Shown in pieces: positions 41,005 through 50,288 of a stretch of DNA of 64,000 bases (position 1 is the stretch's first letter; every line of letters starts with the position of its first letter). A program made the position numbers and the translations under genes. The DNA comes from CAMEON01 sp045128275 (lineage in GTDB: Bacteria > Bacillota > Clostridia > Oscillospirales > CAG-272), in assembly GCA_045128275.1 (NCBI GenBank), contig JBGVRH010000074.1, forward strand, positions 1 to 64,000. Direction: 5' to 3'. A model generated the notes under the pieces. It saw only the letters and a list, made by a program, of their open reading frames with translations, searched no databases and was not told where the DNA came from.

Positions 41005-41898
41005 ATGAAGCTACGCGACATCCATCTTCGAGATCCCTTCATCTTTGCCGAGAACGGTGTATACTACCTCTACGGAACCCGTCGCGGCCCCAGCACCAAG
41101 GTCATCCCCTGGCAGGGCCTGGACGTGTACACCTCCACCGACCTCATCGAGTGGAGCGAGCCTCACGAGTGCTTTACCCGCCCCGAGGATTTCTGGTCGG
41201 ACAGAGACTTCTTCGCCCCCGAGGTCTACCACTACGGCGATACCTACTACATGTTCGCCAGCTTCCGAGGCGGCAACATCACCCGCGCCTCCCAAATCCT
41301 GAAGAGCGACAGCCCCATGGGCCCCTTCCTGCCCTTCACCGACGGCCCCATGACCCCCGTGGACTGGACCTGCCTGGATGCCACCTTCTACCTGGACGAG
41401 GAGGGCAACCCCTGGACGGCCTTCTGCCACGAATGGACTCAGGTGGGTGACGGCACCATTGAGATCATGCCCCTGTCGGCGGATCTCACCACCCCCGTGG
41501 GCAAGCCCGAGACCATCCTCCGCGCCAGCGGTGCCGCGTGGTCCTACTCCCTGGTGGATCCCACCTCCCGCAACTACGTCACCGACGGCCCCTTCTTCCG
41601 CAAGGGCAAGAACGGCAAGCTCTACATGCTCTGGTCGGGCTTCCATGCAGGCCCCCAATACTGGTACGTCCAGGCTCTGGCCATCAGCGACAGCGGCAGC
41701 ATCCACGGCCCTTGGCGTCACGCCGACAACTTCATCTACGACGAGGACGGCGGTCACGGCATGATCTTCGACGGCTTTGACGGTCAGTTGTACCTCGTTC
41801 TCCACAGCACCAACGTCAACCCCAACGAGCGGCCTCGCCTCTTCAAGCTCCGCGAGACCGACGACGGCTTTGAGATTCTGGAGCGGGTGGATACCTAA
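41005..41898 (+). CDS. Glycoside hydrolase family 43-type protein
   Basis: 297 aa from the ATG at 41005 (GAGGAGG upstream). LRDPFIFAENGVYYLYGT carries the catalytic-base Asp of the five-bladed propeller; WTCLDATFYLDEEGNPWTAF supplies the pKa-modulating Asp; VTDGPFFRKGKNGKLYMLWSG the Gly-Pro-Phe strand, where GH43 enzymes usually have EGP for the acid Glu, here DGP. No signal peptide, so it acts on imported oligosaccharides, probably arabinosides or xylosides. The acid-residue change makes activity less certain. Confidence 0.85.
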   Translation: MKLRDIHLRDPFIFAENGVYYLYGTRRGPSTKVIPWQGLDVYTSTDLIEWSEPHECFTRPEDFWSDRDFFAPEVYHYGDTYYMFASFRGGNITRASQILKSDSPMGPFLPFTDGPMTPVDWTCLDATFYLDEEGNPWTAFCHEWTQVGDGTIEIMPLSADLTTPVGKPETILRASGAAWSYSLVDPTSRNYVTDGPFFRKGKNGKLYMLWSGFHAGPQYWYVQALAISDSGSIHGPWRHADNFIYDEDGGHGMIFDGFDGQLYLVLHSTNVNPNERPRLFKLRETDDGFEILERVDT

Positions 41899-41903
41899 AC
41901 AAA

Positions 41904-41945
41904 AAGATCGGGTAGTCCGTTTGGGCTATCCGATCTTCTCTTTTT
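41904..41945 (+). terminator. Terminator of the GH43-like gene
   Basis: AAGATCGG-TAG/CTA-CCGATCTT stem followed by a T-rich tract. Confidence 0.8.
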
Positions 41946-41979
41946 CCGTAACGAAGGGGCGAACCCTCGGGGCGGGGGA

Positions 41980-43275
41980 TCAGGCCTTATTGCCCTGAGA
42001 CAGGGCAGCGATGCGGTAAGTGCCCTCGGTCTTCTCCCGTTCCGCCGCCCAGAGAGCAGCCTGGTAGTCGTAGACCTCCCGAGGGATCTCGGGCTCTCCC
42101 GCCGCGAAGTTGGGCAGTAGCATATCCCCCGCGGCCTTGGGGTCGGTGCAGGCGGTATCACCTCGCCATCTCTCCCGCTCCTCCCTGTCCCGCAGGTTGG
42201 GGATGGCCATGGGGATCCCCCCCGCCAGGATGGAGCGGTAGGCGAACAGGCCGGGGAGGAACATATCCAGGGCCTCGTAGACGTCGATGGTGTCGGCGGT
42301 CTCATCCCCCAGGATCCGCTTGATGAAGTAGTACATGGAGAAGAAGTCCGACCCGCCGTGGCCGAAGCCCGCCACGTCCTCCGCAGTCGCGTGTTCGGGG
42401 TAGCAGGCGCGGAGAGATCCCGTCTCATAGCCGCCGTCGTATTCGTCGCTGTTGATATAGAGCTTACCCGCATAGCCGTCCTCGGTATCCTCGCGGCTGC
42501 TCTCCATGCGCCCCTTGGAGCCGTACATGGAGTACCAGATGGAGTTCTTGTAGAGGTCGCCGTGGATGGACTTGACCATACCGCCGTTCTCCAACGTCAC
42601 CATCTCGATGCCGAACTGCCCGCACTTGCGCCCGACGCGGAGACTGCGGGCATTTCGGGTGCCCTCGAAGCCCACCACCGACACGGGGCGAAGGCCTGTG
42701 GCATGGAGGATGGGGCCCAGGGAGTGGGTGCAGTAGAAGGTGGCGTAGCTGTTGTTTCGCCAGTGGTCGGGATCTCCGTAGGCGATGGATGGCCAGATGG
42801 CCTCGCAGTTGTGGATATACTCTCCCTCACCGTACTCGAATTCCCCGATCTCCCCTTGCTCGTAGAGGCGTTTCATCTCCAGCGGGGCGGGCATATAGCA
42901 GTAGTTCTCCCCGTAGGCGTAGACCAGGCCGCTCTCTTCTACCGCCTCCACCAGCTCTACCGCCTCCTTCATGCTCTGGACGGGCATGACCTCGGAGAAG
43001 ACGTGAAGCCCCCGCTTCAGACAGCGGACGGCGAAGGGGGCGTGTTCGTTGGCATAGTTGGCCAGCACCACGGCGTCCATATCGTGCCGGATAAACTTGT
43101 CGAAATGATCGTAGAAGGCGATATCCAGCCCCTGCGCGGCATCCCTTTGGGCCTCCAGAGCCTCGGGATCCTTATCGCATATGGCCACCACCTCGGCGTG
43201 GTCGGCCCGCTTGCAGTAGTTGATCATGCTGGTGCCTCGGTAAGCACCCAGCACGCCGATGCGAACTTTTTTCAT
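41980..43275 (-). CDS. Gfo/Idh/MocA-family oxidoreductase
   Basis: 431 aa from the ATG at 43275 (AAAGGAGG upstream). The N-terminal Rossmann fold reads KKVRIGVLGAYRGTSMINYC; DAVVLANYANEHAPFAVRCL and GLHVFSEVMPVQS occupy the usual EKP position, with SEVMP in place of EKP. Likely NAD(P)-dependent oxidation of a sugar or glycoside. Divergent from an AraC regulator gene, its probable regulator. Confidence 0.9.
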   Translation of the reverse strand: MKKVRIGVLGAYRGTSMINYCKRADHAEVVAICDKDPEALEAQRDAAQGLDIAFYDHFDKFIRHDMDAVVLANYANEHAPFAVRCLKRGLHVFSEVMPVQSMKEAVELVEAVEESGLVYAYGENYCYMPAPLEMKRLYEQGEIGEFEYGEGEYIHNCEAIWPSIAYGDPDHWRNNSYATFYCTHSLGPILHATGLRPVSVVGFEGTRNARSLRVGRKCGQFGIEMVTLENGGMVKSIHGDLYKNSIWYSMYGSKGRMESSREDTEDGYAGKLYINSDEYDGGYETGSLRACYPEHATAEDVAGFGHGGSDFFSMYYFIKRILGDETADTIDVYEALDMFLPGLFAYRSILAGGIPMAIPNLRDREERERWRGDTACTDPKAAGDMLLPNFAAGEPEIPREVYDYQAALWAAEREKTEGTYRIAALSQGNKA

Positions 43276-43416
43276 GGGACGCGCCTCCTTTCTCAAAAGA
43301 CGGGGAAGAGCGGACGAAAGGATAGTCTTCCCCCTTGCAGGTCTATTATACCACAGTTTACGCTGTACCGTCCGTGGTTAATTTCCTCGTATTTGTGTAA
43401 TTTAGTTACATTCCCG

Positions 43417-43445
43417 TTGACTTCCCACGGGAAATGTGCTATACT
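43417..43445 (+). promoter_or_regulatory. Promoter of the AraC gene with palindromic operator
   Basis: TTGACT (43417-43422), 17-base spacer, TATACT (43440-43445). TTCCCG/CGGGAA arms span the -35 and spacer, a plausible regulator-binding site. Confidence 0.75.
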
Positions 43446-43474
43446 GAAGCCATCTCACCCCAGGAGGCAGGATC

Positions 43475-44305
43475 ATGGCCGAGCAGAACGTATGTCGCTT
43501 TGTCCCGAGAGAGATCAACGATCACAGCATCCATACCGTCCATTTCGTTTTGGAGACCAAGGAGCAGGTCTATACGGGTCTGCGGCTGAAGTCTCTCTAT
43601 ACCGTATATTTTGTTCTGCAAGGAACGGGCAAGCTCCATACCCGCGGCGAGGTTCTGCCCTTGAAACAGGGAGACATCTTCTTCTCCTTCCCCGCCGAGC
43701 CCTTCGCCATTGAGTCGGTCTCCGACTTTCAGTATATGTACATCAGCTTCCTGGGTGCCCGAGGCAATCGGATCATGGACAAGCTGGGGATCTCGGCCAA
43801 GGCTCCGTTGTACACGGATTGCGGCGAGCTGGAGACGGTCTGGGATCAGGGGCTTCACAGTCCCGCGGAGCTTTCGGATATCGCCAGCGAGGCCGTCCTG
43901 CTCCATACCTTCGCTTATCTGGGTGGCCGACTGCCCGAGTTCTCCGCCCACGAGGAGGGGCGGACGGATCTGATCTCCATGATCCAGAAGTACGTGGACG
44001 AGCATTTCTCGGATCCCGACTTTTCCCTGGAGCGGCTGGGGAGCGATCTGAAATACAATAAGAAATACCTCTCCACGGTCTTCAAGCGCCACGTGGGAGT
44101 CGGTATCGTGGAATACCTCCACACCGTCCGCATCCAGCAGGCCTGCACCATGCTGAAGCAGGGCTTTACCAGCGTCAGCGACGTGGCTCTGCGGTGCGGC
44201 TATCCCGATGCCCAGTATTTCTCCAAGGTCTTCAAGCGGAGGATGAGCATATCCCCCCGCGAGTACCTGGCCTCGATCCGATCCGAGGACGGCTCCAAGA
44301 CTTAA
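43475..44305 (+). CDS. AraC-family transcriptional regulator (first)
   Basis: 276 aa. An N-terminal cupin-like sensing domain (YFVLQGTGKLHTRGEVLPLKQGDIFFSFP) precedes two C-terminal HTH motifs (FSLERLGSDLKYNKKYLSTVFKRHVG and SVSDVALRCGYPDAQYFSKVFKRRM). The ATG follows CAGGAGG. Divergent from the Gfo/Idh gene, which it likely controls in response to a sugar. Confidence 0.93.
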   Translation: MAEQNVCRFVPREINDHSIHTVHFVLETKEQVYTGLRLKSLYTVYFVLQGTGKLHTRGEVLPLKQGDIFFSFPAEPFAIESVSDFQYMYISFLGARGNRIMDKLGISAKAPLYTDCGELETVWDQGLHSPAELSDIASEAVLLHTFAYLGGRLPEFSAHEEGRTDLISMIQKYVDEHFSDPDFSLERLGSDLKYNKKYLSTVFKRHVGVGIVEYLHTVRIQQACTMLKQGFTSVSDVALRCGYPDAQYFSKVFKRRMSISPREYLASIRSEDGSKT

Positions 44306-44311
44306 TATGAC

Positions 44312-44352
44312 AAAAATCCGAGTCCTCCTGCGGAGGGCTCGGATTCTCTTTT
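44312..44352. terminator. Bidirectional terminator
   Basis: AATCCGAG-CCTC/GGAGG-CTCGGATT with A and T flanks, between the convergent AraC and lipoprotein genes. Confidence 0.8.
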
Positions 44353-44384
44353 CCCCTGAAAACGCCAAGAGACTCCTTCAAGGA

Positions 44385-45854
44385 TCAGTCCTGATCGGCA
44401 TACAGGTCGTTATAGAAGATATTGTTTTCCTCGGTCACCACGGGACGGTAGGCGAAGAGGAAGGGGGCATTCCCATAGCTGACGGGCTCGTCGGTGGGCT
44501 GCTTGGACATGATACGGCTATCCGAGCCGTGATCGTAGCGCAGGGCGGTACCGCCCTCCTCGTCCTCGGCCAGCATGAAGACGTGCTGGGGGCCTCCGTC
44601 GGAGGGGTGGGGATTGACGAAGATGATGTCTCCCGCCTGCAGATCCTGGATGCGGGTGATCCGCTCAAAGCCCATCTCGCGGCACCAGCCGTGGAGGTTC
44701 GACACTACACAGCCCTGGACGGTAGGTTGATCCGTAAAGCCCGCGCGGTAGAGGATCCAGTCCACCAGACGGTCACAGCTGGTGCGGTGAGGACGGTGGT
44801 TGATACCGGGGTTGGTGCAGGAATCGCCGTACTTGAAGCGCTGGGCGCGGGCGTACTCGGTGATGTACTTGCCCTCGCGCAGGAGGTTACATTGCAGGAG
44901 GCTGTAGGGGGTGTAGACAATCTCACCCTTCTCGTTGGCCACGCGGTAGCCGAATTCCTTCTTGGAGTCGCAACGCCGCTTGGCGTTCTCCAGGGTCGAG
45001 AAGGCATCTCCCAGCACGTTGTCCTCGGGGAGGTGGAGCCTGTCCTCGTAGAGGCAGACGTAGAAGCCTGCGGGTACCTCGGGAATGGGAGCAGCCTCTC
45101 CCTTGTCCTCGGCAATGTAAGCCTCGGCCTCGGCGCGGTCGGCGCAGAAGGCGATCTTCTGGATCAGGAAGGTATCCCCCGCCTCCACGTAGTTGGTATA
45201 ATCCAGGCGGAAGCCGTCGTTGAAGCGCACGGCCCAGCCACGGGTCTTTTCGTCAGCCTCAAAGATCACGTACTGCCAGACCCGCTCGCCGAAGAATTCC
45301 GAGTCTCCGCCGTAGACCTCGGTCATGGCGTATTCCGCCTTGGCGGATCTCCGATCCTCGGTGGCGTAGAACATCTCAAAGGCACCGCCCCACTCGGCCT
45401 GTACCTTGAAGACGATGACCTTCTTCTCCTCGGGGGTAAAGGGAACGTAGGTTTTCCCGTCCCCCGAGGCAGGGTAGCCCGCCGCCTGGAACATTTTGCT
45501 CACGTCCCAGGGGATGCAGGGGTCTCTGGACTCACTGCGGGCGATGAATTGGACACCCTCGTCGTGATCCTCGGGGTAGGCTCCCGTGCCGCGGCGGAAG
45601 GTGGTATTGAGCAGTTCCTCGCTAAAGGTGGTCAGATCGATGCGGGTGGGATCGGGGATGAGGTAGGGAGACTCGGTTTCGGGCTCGGTCTCGGTGGGGG
45701 CTTCGGTGGCTGCCTCGGTCTCCACAGTCCCAGGAGCGGTCTCGGGAGCCGTGCTGTCCCCCTCGTTCTCGTGAGAAGGCTCCGTCGTACAGGCGGCAAG
45801 GAGCAGCAAAAGAGCGGTCAGCGCGATGGATACAAGCAGGTAGGATTTCCGCAT
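44385..45854 (-). CDS. Lipoprotein with C-terminal NlpC/CHAP-like cysteine-peptidase domain
   Basis: 489 aa. The signal peptide ends LLLAAC (lipobox), then a Thr/Glu-rich stalk (about 25-65), a middle domain, and a C-terminal domain with RTSCDRLVDWILYRAG (candidate catalytic Cys), LQAGDIIFVNPHPSD and GPQHVFMLAED (candidate His). This matches the Cys...GDxxFxxP...HVxx order of NlpC/P60- or CHAP-type cell-wall amidases. Probably remodels peptidoglycan at the surface. The ATG at 45854 precedes AAAGGA by about ten bases. Confidence 0.75.
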   Translation of the reverse strand: MRKSYLLVSIALTALLLLLAACTTEPSHENEGDSTAPETAPGTVETEAATEAPTETEPETESPYLIPDPTRIDLTTFSEELLNTTFRRGTGAYPEDHDEGVQFIARSESRDPCIPWDVSKMFQAAGYPASGDGKTYVPFTPEEKKVIVFKVQAEWGGAFEMFYATEDRRSAKAEYAMTEVYGGDSEFFGERVWQYVIFEADEKTRGWAVRFNDGFRLDYTNYVEAGDTFLIQKIAFCADRAEAEAYIAEDKGEAAPIPEVPAGFYVCLYEDRLHLPEDNVLGDAFSTLENAKRRCDSKKEFGYRVANEKGEIVYTPYSLLQCNLLREGKYITEYARAQRFKYGDSCTNPGINHRPHRTSCDRLVDWILYRAGFTDQPTVQGCVVSNLHGWCREMGFERITRIQDLQAGDIIFVNPHPSDGGPQHVFMLAEDEEGGTALRYDHGSDSRIMSKQPTDEPVSYGNAPFLFAYRPVVTEENNIFYNDLYADQD

Positions 45855-45888
45855 GATGATACCATCCTTTCGTGTTTATGACAAAAAC

Positions 45889-45918
45889 ATTATAGCACAC
45901 GCGCCGCGGAATTGTCAA
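45889..45918 (-). promoter_or_regulatory. Promoter of the lipoprotein peptidase gene
   Basis: Minus strand TTGACA (45918-45913), 18-base spacer, TATAAT (45894-45889). Confidence 0.8.
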
Positions 45919-45977
45919 TACTGCTCATGGAAATCGTGTATTTTAGTCTGTTTTTTCTGCCTTTTTGTCTCATTCTC

Positions 45978-46006
45978 TTGACATACGGCTTCATTTGATT
46001 TATAAT
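45978..46006 (+). promoter_or_regulatory. Promoter of the GH36 gene
   Basis: TTGACA (45978-45983), 17-base spacer, TATAAT (46001-46006), a perfect consensus match. Confidence 0.88.
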
Positions 46007-46067
46007 GACCGTGTACAGTTTCCACACCGTACAATACACGACGCTTACGCGGAAAGGAAGACCCTCT

Positions 46068-47969
46068 ATGCATACCGTTCCCAATTTTTCATTCCAATAC
46101 AGAAAAAAGCCCTTCAACCTGGCTGACGTCACCGTGACCTCCACCGACTACGGCCGTCTCTACGAGTACGCCGACGGTCTGCGGGTGGAGCTGCATATCG
46201 AGGAATTTCCCGCCTACAACGCCATCTCCTGGAACCTGTGGTTTGAGAACACGGGAGAGCATGACAGCGGTCTGATCTCGGATATCCTGGATTGCGATGC
46301 CACTTGGTGCTTCGCGAATGCTTCGGGCAAGACCCCGCCCCTTTCCCTCTTCAACACCGACGGCTGTGCCGGCTACGAGGCCTACCTCCGTTCCGATGCC
46401 ATTTCCGAGGAGTGCAAGGTGCACGAGACCAAGCTGGGTCTGGGTGCCTCCCGCTCCTTCCATCCCATGGGCGGCCGCTCCTCCAGCGGACAGATGCCCT
46501 TCTTTGAGTTCTACACCCCCGGCCGCGGTCTCATGGCCGTCATCGGCTGGTCGGGTCAGTGGCATGCCCACTTCGCCCATACCCAGGGGGATACCCTGGA
46601 GCTGAAAACGGGACTGGAATACACCGCCTTCAAGCTCCATCCCGGTGAGCGCATCCGCACCTCCTCCATCCTCCTCATGGAGTTCGAGGGCACCCGGGTG
46701 CAGGGTAGCAATCAGCTCCGCCGTCTCATCAAGAACGAGCTGTGCCCCTTCACCCCCGATCAGTTCCCCTTCGCCCTGGAGGGCATGGGACTGACCACCG
46801 AGCGGCATCTGTACCACCTGAACAAGTACCGCGAGCACGGTGTCAAGGCCGACTACTACTGGATCGACGCGGGCTGGTACGGCAAGGGCGGCACCCCCGG
46901 CGCGGGCGACTGGTACAAGCAGGTCGGTAACTGGCAGGTGCGCCCCGACGAGCATCCCGACGGCCTGAAGGACGTGGTGAAGACGGTACACGATATGGGC
47001 ATGCAGTTCCTTCTGTGGATGGAGCCCGAGCGCGCCTACCCCGGGACGGATCTGGCGGTACAGCATCCCGACTGGCTCTACCCCCTGGACGGCTTCTACC
47101 TACTCCTCCGCCTGGAAAAGGACGAGGTGCGGGAGTACCTCTTTGACGTGATCTGCCGCTTCATCGACGATCTGGACATCAAGTGCTTCCGTCAGGACTT
47201 CAACATGGAGCCTCTCCAGTCCTGGCGCATCACCGACGAGATGGATCGCGGAGGCATGAACGAGATCAAGTACATCATGAACCTCTACCGCCTGTGGGAT
47301 GATCTGCGGGCGAAATACCCCGATCTGGTCATCGACAACTGCGCCTCGGGCGGCCGCCGCATCGATGCGGAATCCCTGCGCAGAGCCATCCCCATCTGGC
47401 GTACCGATGCCTTCTGTGAGGCCGACCTGGACGCCGATGCCATCCAGACCCAGATGTTCGGCTACAACCGTCTGGTGCCCTGCTCCGGCGGTGTCTGCAA
47501 GCAGCCCGGCAATACCTACGCCACCCGCAGCTCTTACGCCCCCGCCTACGTGGGCAGCTGGTGGTGGACAGACCGCCCCGACCGACCCGAGCCCACTGCG
47601 GAGGTCTTCGCCTGGATGAAGGGTATGTGCGACGAGTACCGCGCCCTGCGCCACTTCTTCTCCTGCGACTTCTACCCCCTGGAGAACGGCGGCTGGAGCT
47701 ATGCCCACGGCGGCTGGGCGGCCTACCGCTACGACCGTCCCGAGGAGGGCGACGGCATGGTCATGGCCTTCCGCCGCGCGGGGTCGAATTGCGTGACCTC
47801 CTCCTACAAGCTGGAGGGTCTGGACACCGAGGCGGTCTATACCGTCACGGATATCGACACCAAGGAAACGTGGGAGATCCACGGCAAGATCCTGACCGAA
47901 GAGGGTCTGACCGTGACCATTCCCCATCAGTACGAGAGCAAGATCCTGCTCTACAAGATCAAGGCGTAA
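46068..47969 (+). CDS. GH36 alpha-galactosidase-like enzyme
   Basis: 633 aa from the ATG at 46068 (GGAAAGGAAG upstream). The beta-sandwich N-terminus precedes a TIM barrel with KADYYWIDAGWYG, DIKCFRQDFNMEP (candidate nucleophile Asp), DNCASGGRRIDAE and IPIWRTDAFCEADLD (candidate acid/base). GH36 hydrolyses alpha-galactosides or alpha-N-acetylgalactosaminides. No signal peptide, so it is cytoplasmic. Lies within the glycan gene region; a MITE-like element follows and may end the transcript. Confidence 0.93.
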   Translation: MHTVPNFSFQYRKKPFNLADVTVTSTDYGRLYEYADGLRVELHIEEFPAYNAISWNLWFENTGEHDSGLISDILDCDATWCFANASGKTPPLSLFNTDGCAGYEAYLRSDAISEECKVHETKLGLGASRSFHPMGGRSSSGQMPFFEFYTPGRGLMAVIGWSGQWHAHFAHTQGDTLELKTGLEYTAFKLHPGERIRTSSILLMEFEGTRVQGSNQLRRLIKNELCPFTPDQFPFALEGMGLTTERHLYHLNKYREHGVKADYYWIDAGWYGKGGTPGAGDWYKQVGNWQVRPDEHPDGLKDVVKTVHDMGMQFLLWMEPERAYPGTDLAVQHPDWLYPLDGFYLLLRLEKDEVREYLFDVICRFIDDLDIKCFRQDFNMEPLQSWRITDEMDRGGMNEIKYIMNLYRLWDDLRAKYPDLVIDNCASGGRRIDAESLRRAIPIWRTDAFCEADLDADAIQTQMFGYNRLVPCSGGVCKQPGNTYATRSSYAPAYVGSWWWTDRPDRPEPTAEVFAWMKGMCDEYRALRHFFSCDFYPLENGGWSYAHGGWAAYRYDRPEEGDGMVMAFRRAGSNCVTSSYKLEGLDTEAVYTVTDIDTKETWEIHGKILTEEGLTVTIPHQYESKILLYKIKA

Positions 47970-47999
47970 GGCGAAGCCTCTTCTTATATCTTTCATGCA

Positions 48000-48192
48000 G
48001 AAAAGGCACCGCAGAAGCGCAATATCATAAAGTTAAGAAAAAAAGCTCTCCCTTTGGGAGAGCTCCCGCCGAAGGCGGGTGAGAGGGTGAATAGAGTCTA
48101 AGATGCCCTCTCCGTCACGCTTTGCGTGCCACCTCCCCCGGAGGGGGAGGCTTAACTTAATGGTATTGCGCAGAAACGGTGCCCTTTTTTAT
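48000..48192. repeat. MITE-like element with about 38-base terminal inverted repeats
   Basis: The left end (aaaaggcaccgcagaagcgc through aaagttaag) is the imperfect inverse of the right end (cttaacttaatggtattgcg through cggtgccctttttt). Between them lie three palindromes: CTCTCCC-ttt-GGGAGAG, CCCGCC/GGCGGG and CCTCCCCC-gg-GGGGGAGG. No coding capacity. It separates the GH36 gene from the convergent AraC gene. Confidence 0.75.
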
Positions 48193-48206
48193 GGTGAGAA
48201 ATGAGC

Positions 48207-49019
48207 TTACGGGAGAACATATACGGCATCCCGCTCCGAGGGCGCGCATCCGAAGAAGGCCACGTAATTCCGATAGAAGGTGGTGTAATCCGAAAATCCG
48301 CATCGGGCACACACAGACATGGGCCGTTCCCCCTCCGAAAGCATCTTTTGCGCCAGCATGAGGCGCTTTTCGCGGATGTACTTTGAGGGGGTCTGGTGAA
48401 GCTCCTTTTTGAACAGGCGGAACAGGTAGCTTTCGCTCACGTAGAGCCTGTCGGCGATCTGCCCGATATCCAGAGGGGCGCAAAGATTCTGATTGATATG
48501 CCACAAAACCTCGGAGATCAAAGGAGAGAGCCTCGCCCCCTCGGTAGTGGGGTTCAGATCCCCCGCCGTGTGCAAATTCAAAAACAGCTCGGAGAGGAGA
48601 TGGGGCAAAAGCCTGGAAAAGACCTCCTCGGTACAGCCACTGCGGTAGGCATCGCATCGACGGAATATATCCTCGGCCAAAGGATTGCCCGCAAGGCTCA
48701 CCACCTCCAGACCCTCGGGAAGCAGCTCCACCCCCTCCACGCCGTGAGCCTTGGGATCAAAGAGAATATCGTACCGCTCGTAGCGGGCTTGCCCCTCGAT
48801 CTGAATGAAATGGTAGCTCATGGGGCGGATCAGGATGAGATCCCCCTTTTTCAGCTTGTACCTCCGATCCTCGATGACGTGGCTAGCATCCCCGTCCAGA
48901 AAGTAGATCAGCTCATAGGCGTTGTGGGTGTGCATGGAGTAAGCGTTGCAGGGCAGATCCTCGGATATCTCATGCTTGAAGAACACGCGGTCGACGGTTT
49001 GGATATACTGGTTTACCAT
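48207..49019 (-). CDS. AraC-family transcriptional regulator (second)
   Basis: 270 aa from the ATG at 49019 (GAGGGAGG upstream). The cupin domain (NAYELIYFLDGDASHVIED, LKKGDLILIRPMSYHF) precedes paired HTH motifs (LDIGQIADRLYVSESYLFRLFKKEL and PMSVCARCGFSDYTTFYRNYVAFFG). Divergent from the Gfo/Idh-nagB-nagA operon and probably its regulator. Confidence 0.93.
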   Translation of the reverse strand: MVNQYIQTVDRVFFKHEISEDLPCNAYSMHTHNAYELIYFLDGDASHVIEDRRYKLKKGDLILIRPMSYHFIQIEGQARYERYDILFDPKAHGVEGVELLPEGLEVVSLAGNPLAEDIFRRCDAYRSGCTEEVFSRLLPHLLSELFLNLHTAGDLNPTTEGARLSPLISEVLWHINQNLCAPLDIGQIADRLYVSESYLFRLFKKELHQTPSKYIREKRLMLAQKMLSEGERPMSVCARCGFSDYTTFYRNYVAFFGCAPSERDAVYVLP

Positions 49020-49047
49020 GATCTCCCTCCCTCTTTTTCTTGACTTC

Positions 49048-49077
49048 ATTGTAGCATATATGTTCATTTTTTTGCAA
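49048..49077 (-). promoter_or_regulatory. Promoter of the second AraC gene
   Basis: Minus strand TTGCAA (49077-49072), 18-base spacer, TACAAT (49053-49048). Confidence 0.72.
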
Positions 49078-49099
49078 TAGATCACGGCATATTTCGCCA

Positions 49100-49128
49100 T
49101 TTACTTTTCAAAAATTTTCATCTATAAT
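49100..49128 (+). promoter_or_regulatory. Promoter of the Gfo/Idh-nagBA operon
   Basis: TTTACT (49100-49105), 17-base spacer, TATAAT (49123-49128), divergent from the AraC gene. Confidence 0.72.
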
Positions 49129-49207
49129 AAAAGCAGACGCTCCCGAGCCTCCCTTTCCCGTGAGGATCCGTCGGGATACGCCATCAAGCTGTAAAGGAGC
49201 CACCATC

Positions 49208-50278
49208 ATGAAAAAGCTGAACGTCGCCATCATCGGCCAGGGAAGAAGCGGAAAGAACATCCACGGCGTCTATTTCCGCAGTCAGGACAATACCCACTAT
49301 ACGGTCAAGTACGTCGTGGACGCGGACGAGTTCCGCCGCGGGGTGGCCGAGGAGATCTACCCCGGGTGCAAGACCTTCGCCCGCTACGAGGAGCTGTTTG
49401 CATTGGATGACGTGGATCTGGTGGTCAACGCCTCCTACTCCGAGATGCATTACCCCATCACCAGGGAGCTACTGCTCCACGGCAAGAGCGTCCTGGTGGA
49501 GAAGCCCTTCGGCCGCACCCGCTACGAGTGCGACGAGCTTTTGAAGATCGCGGCAGAGCAGGGCGTGACCCTGGCGGTGTTCCAGCAGACCTTCCTCGCT
49601 CCCTTCTATGAGTTCGTCTACGATACGATCCGGTCGGGCAAGCTGGGAGAGATCAAGCAGATCGGCATCCGCTACAACGGCCTTGCCCGCCGCTGGGACT
49701 GGCAGACCCTCCAGAAGAAGTGCGCCGGAAGCACCTACAACACAGGCCCTCACCCCATCGGCATGGGTCTGGGATTCTTGGACTTCGACCCCAACGCAAG
49801 AGTGGTCTACAGTAAGCTGGACACCGCCCTTACCAGCGGGGATGCCGACGACTACGCCAAGATCCTCATCGCCGCTCCCAATAAGCCCCTGATCGATATC
49901 GAGATCTCCTCCATCGATGCCTACTCAAGCTACAACATCAAGGTACAGGGCACCAAGGGAACCCTCAAGGCCACCCCTGCCGCCTACGAGATGACCTACA
50001 TCGTGGACGGCGAGAACCCCGACCGCCCCGTGATCGAGGAGTCCCTGAAGGATGAGGGCGGCAAACCCATCTACTGCTGGGAGCCACTGAACAAGCACGT
50101 GGAGGGTGAATCCTTCAACGGTAACGCCTTTGACGTGGGCACCGCCAAGCTGTACGATCAGCTCTACTACAAGATCACCGAGGGCAGACCCATGACCGTC
50201 ACCCCCGAGATGGCGGCGGCGGTGATCTCGGTCATCGAGACGGTTCACGCCGAAAATCCTCTGCCTTTGAAGTATTGA
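49208..50278 (+). CDS. Gfo/Idh/MocA oxidoreductase (first of operon)
   Basis: 356 aa from the ATG at 49208 (AAAGGAG upstream). KKLNVAIIGQGRSGKNIHG is the nucleotide-binding motif; KSVLVEKPFGRTRYEC has the conserved EKP lysine; LARRWDWQTLQKKCAGSTYNTGPHPIG gives the catalytic His region. Likely oxidises a sugar or its derivative released from glycans. First of four co-directional genes ending in nagA. Confidence 0.93.
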   Translation: MKKLNVAIIGQGRSGKNIHGVYFRSQDNTHYTVKYVVDADEFRRGVAEEIYPGCKTFARYEELFALDDVDLVVNASYSEMHYPITRELLLHGKSVLVEKPFGRTRYECDELLKIAAEQGVTLAVFQQTFLAPFYEFVYDTIRSGKLGEIKQIGIRYNGLARRWDWQTLQKKCAGSTYNTGPHPIGMGLGFLDFDPNARVVYSKLDTALTSGDADDYAKILIAAPNKPLIDIEISSIDAYSSYNIKVQGTKGTLKATPAAYEMTYIVDGENPDRPVIEESLKDEGGKPIYCWEPLNKHVEGESFNGNAFDVGTAKLYDQLYYKITEGRPMTVTPEMAAAVISVIETVHAENPLPLKY

Positions 50279-50288
50279 GGTGAAGACT

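Noticed and set aside
43439..44368. Minus-strand 309-codon frame opposite the first AraC gene
   Set aside because: No ribosome site and no family; the plus-strand AraC protein has clear cupin and HTH motifs.
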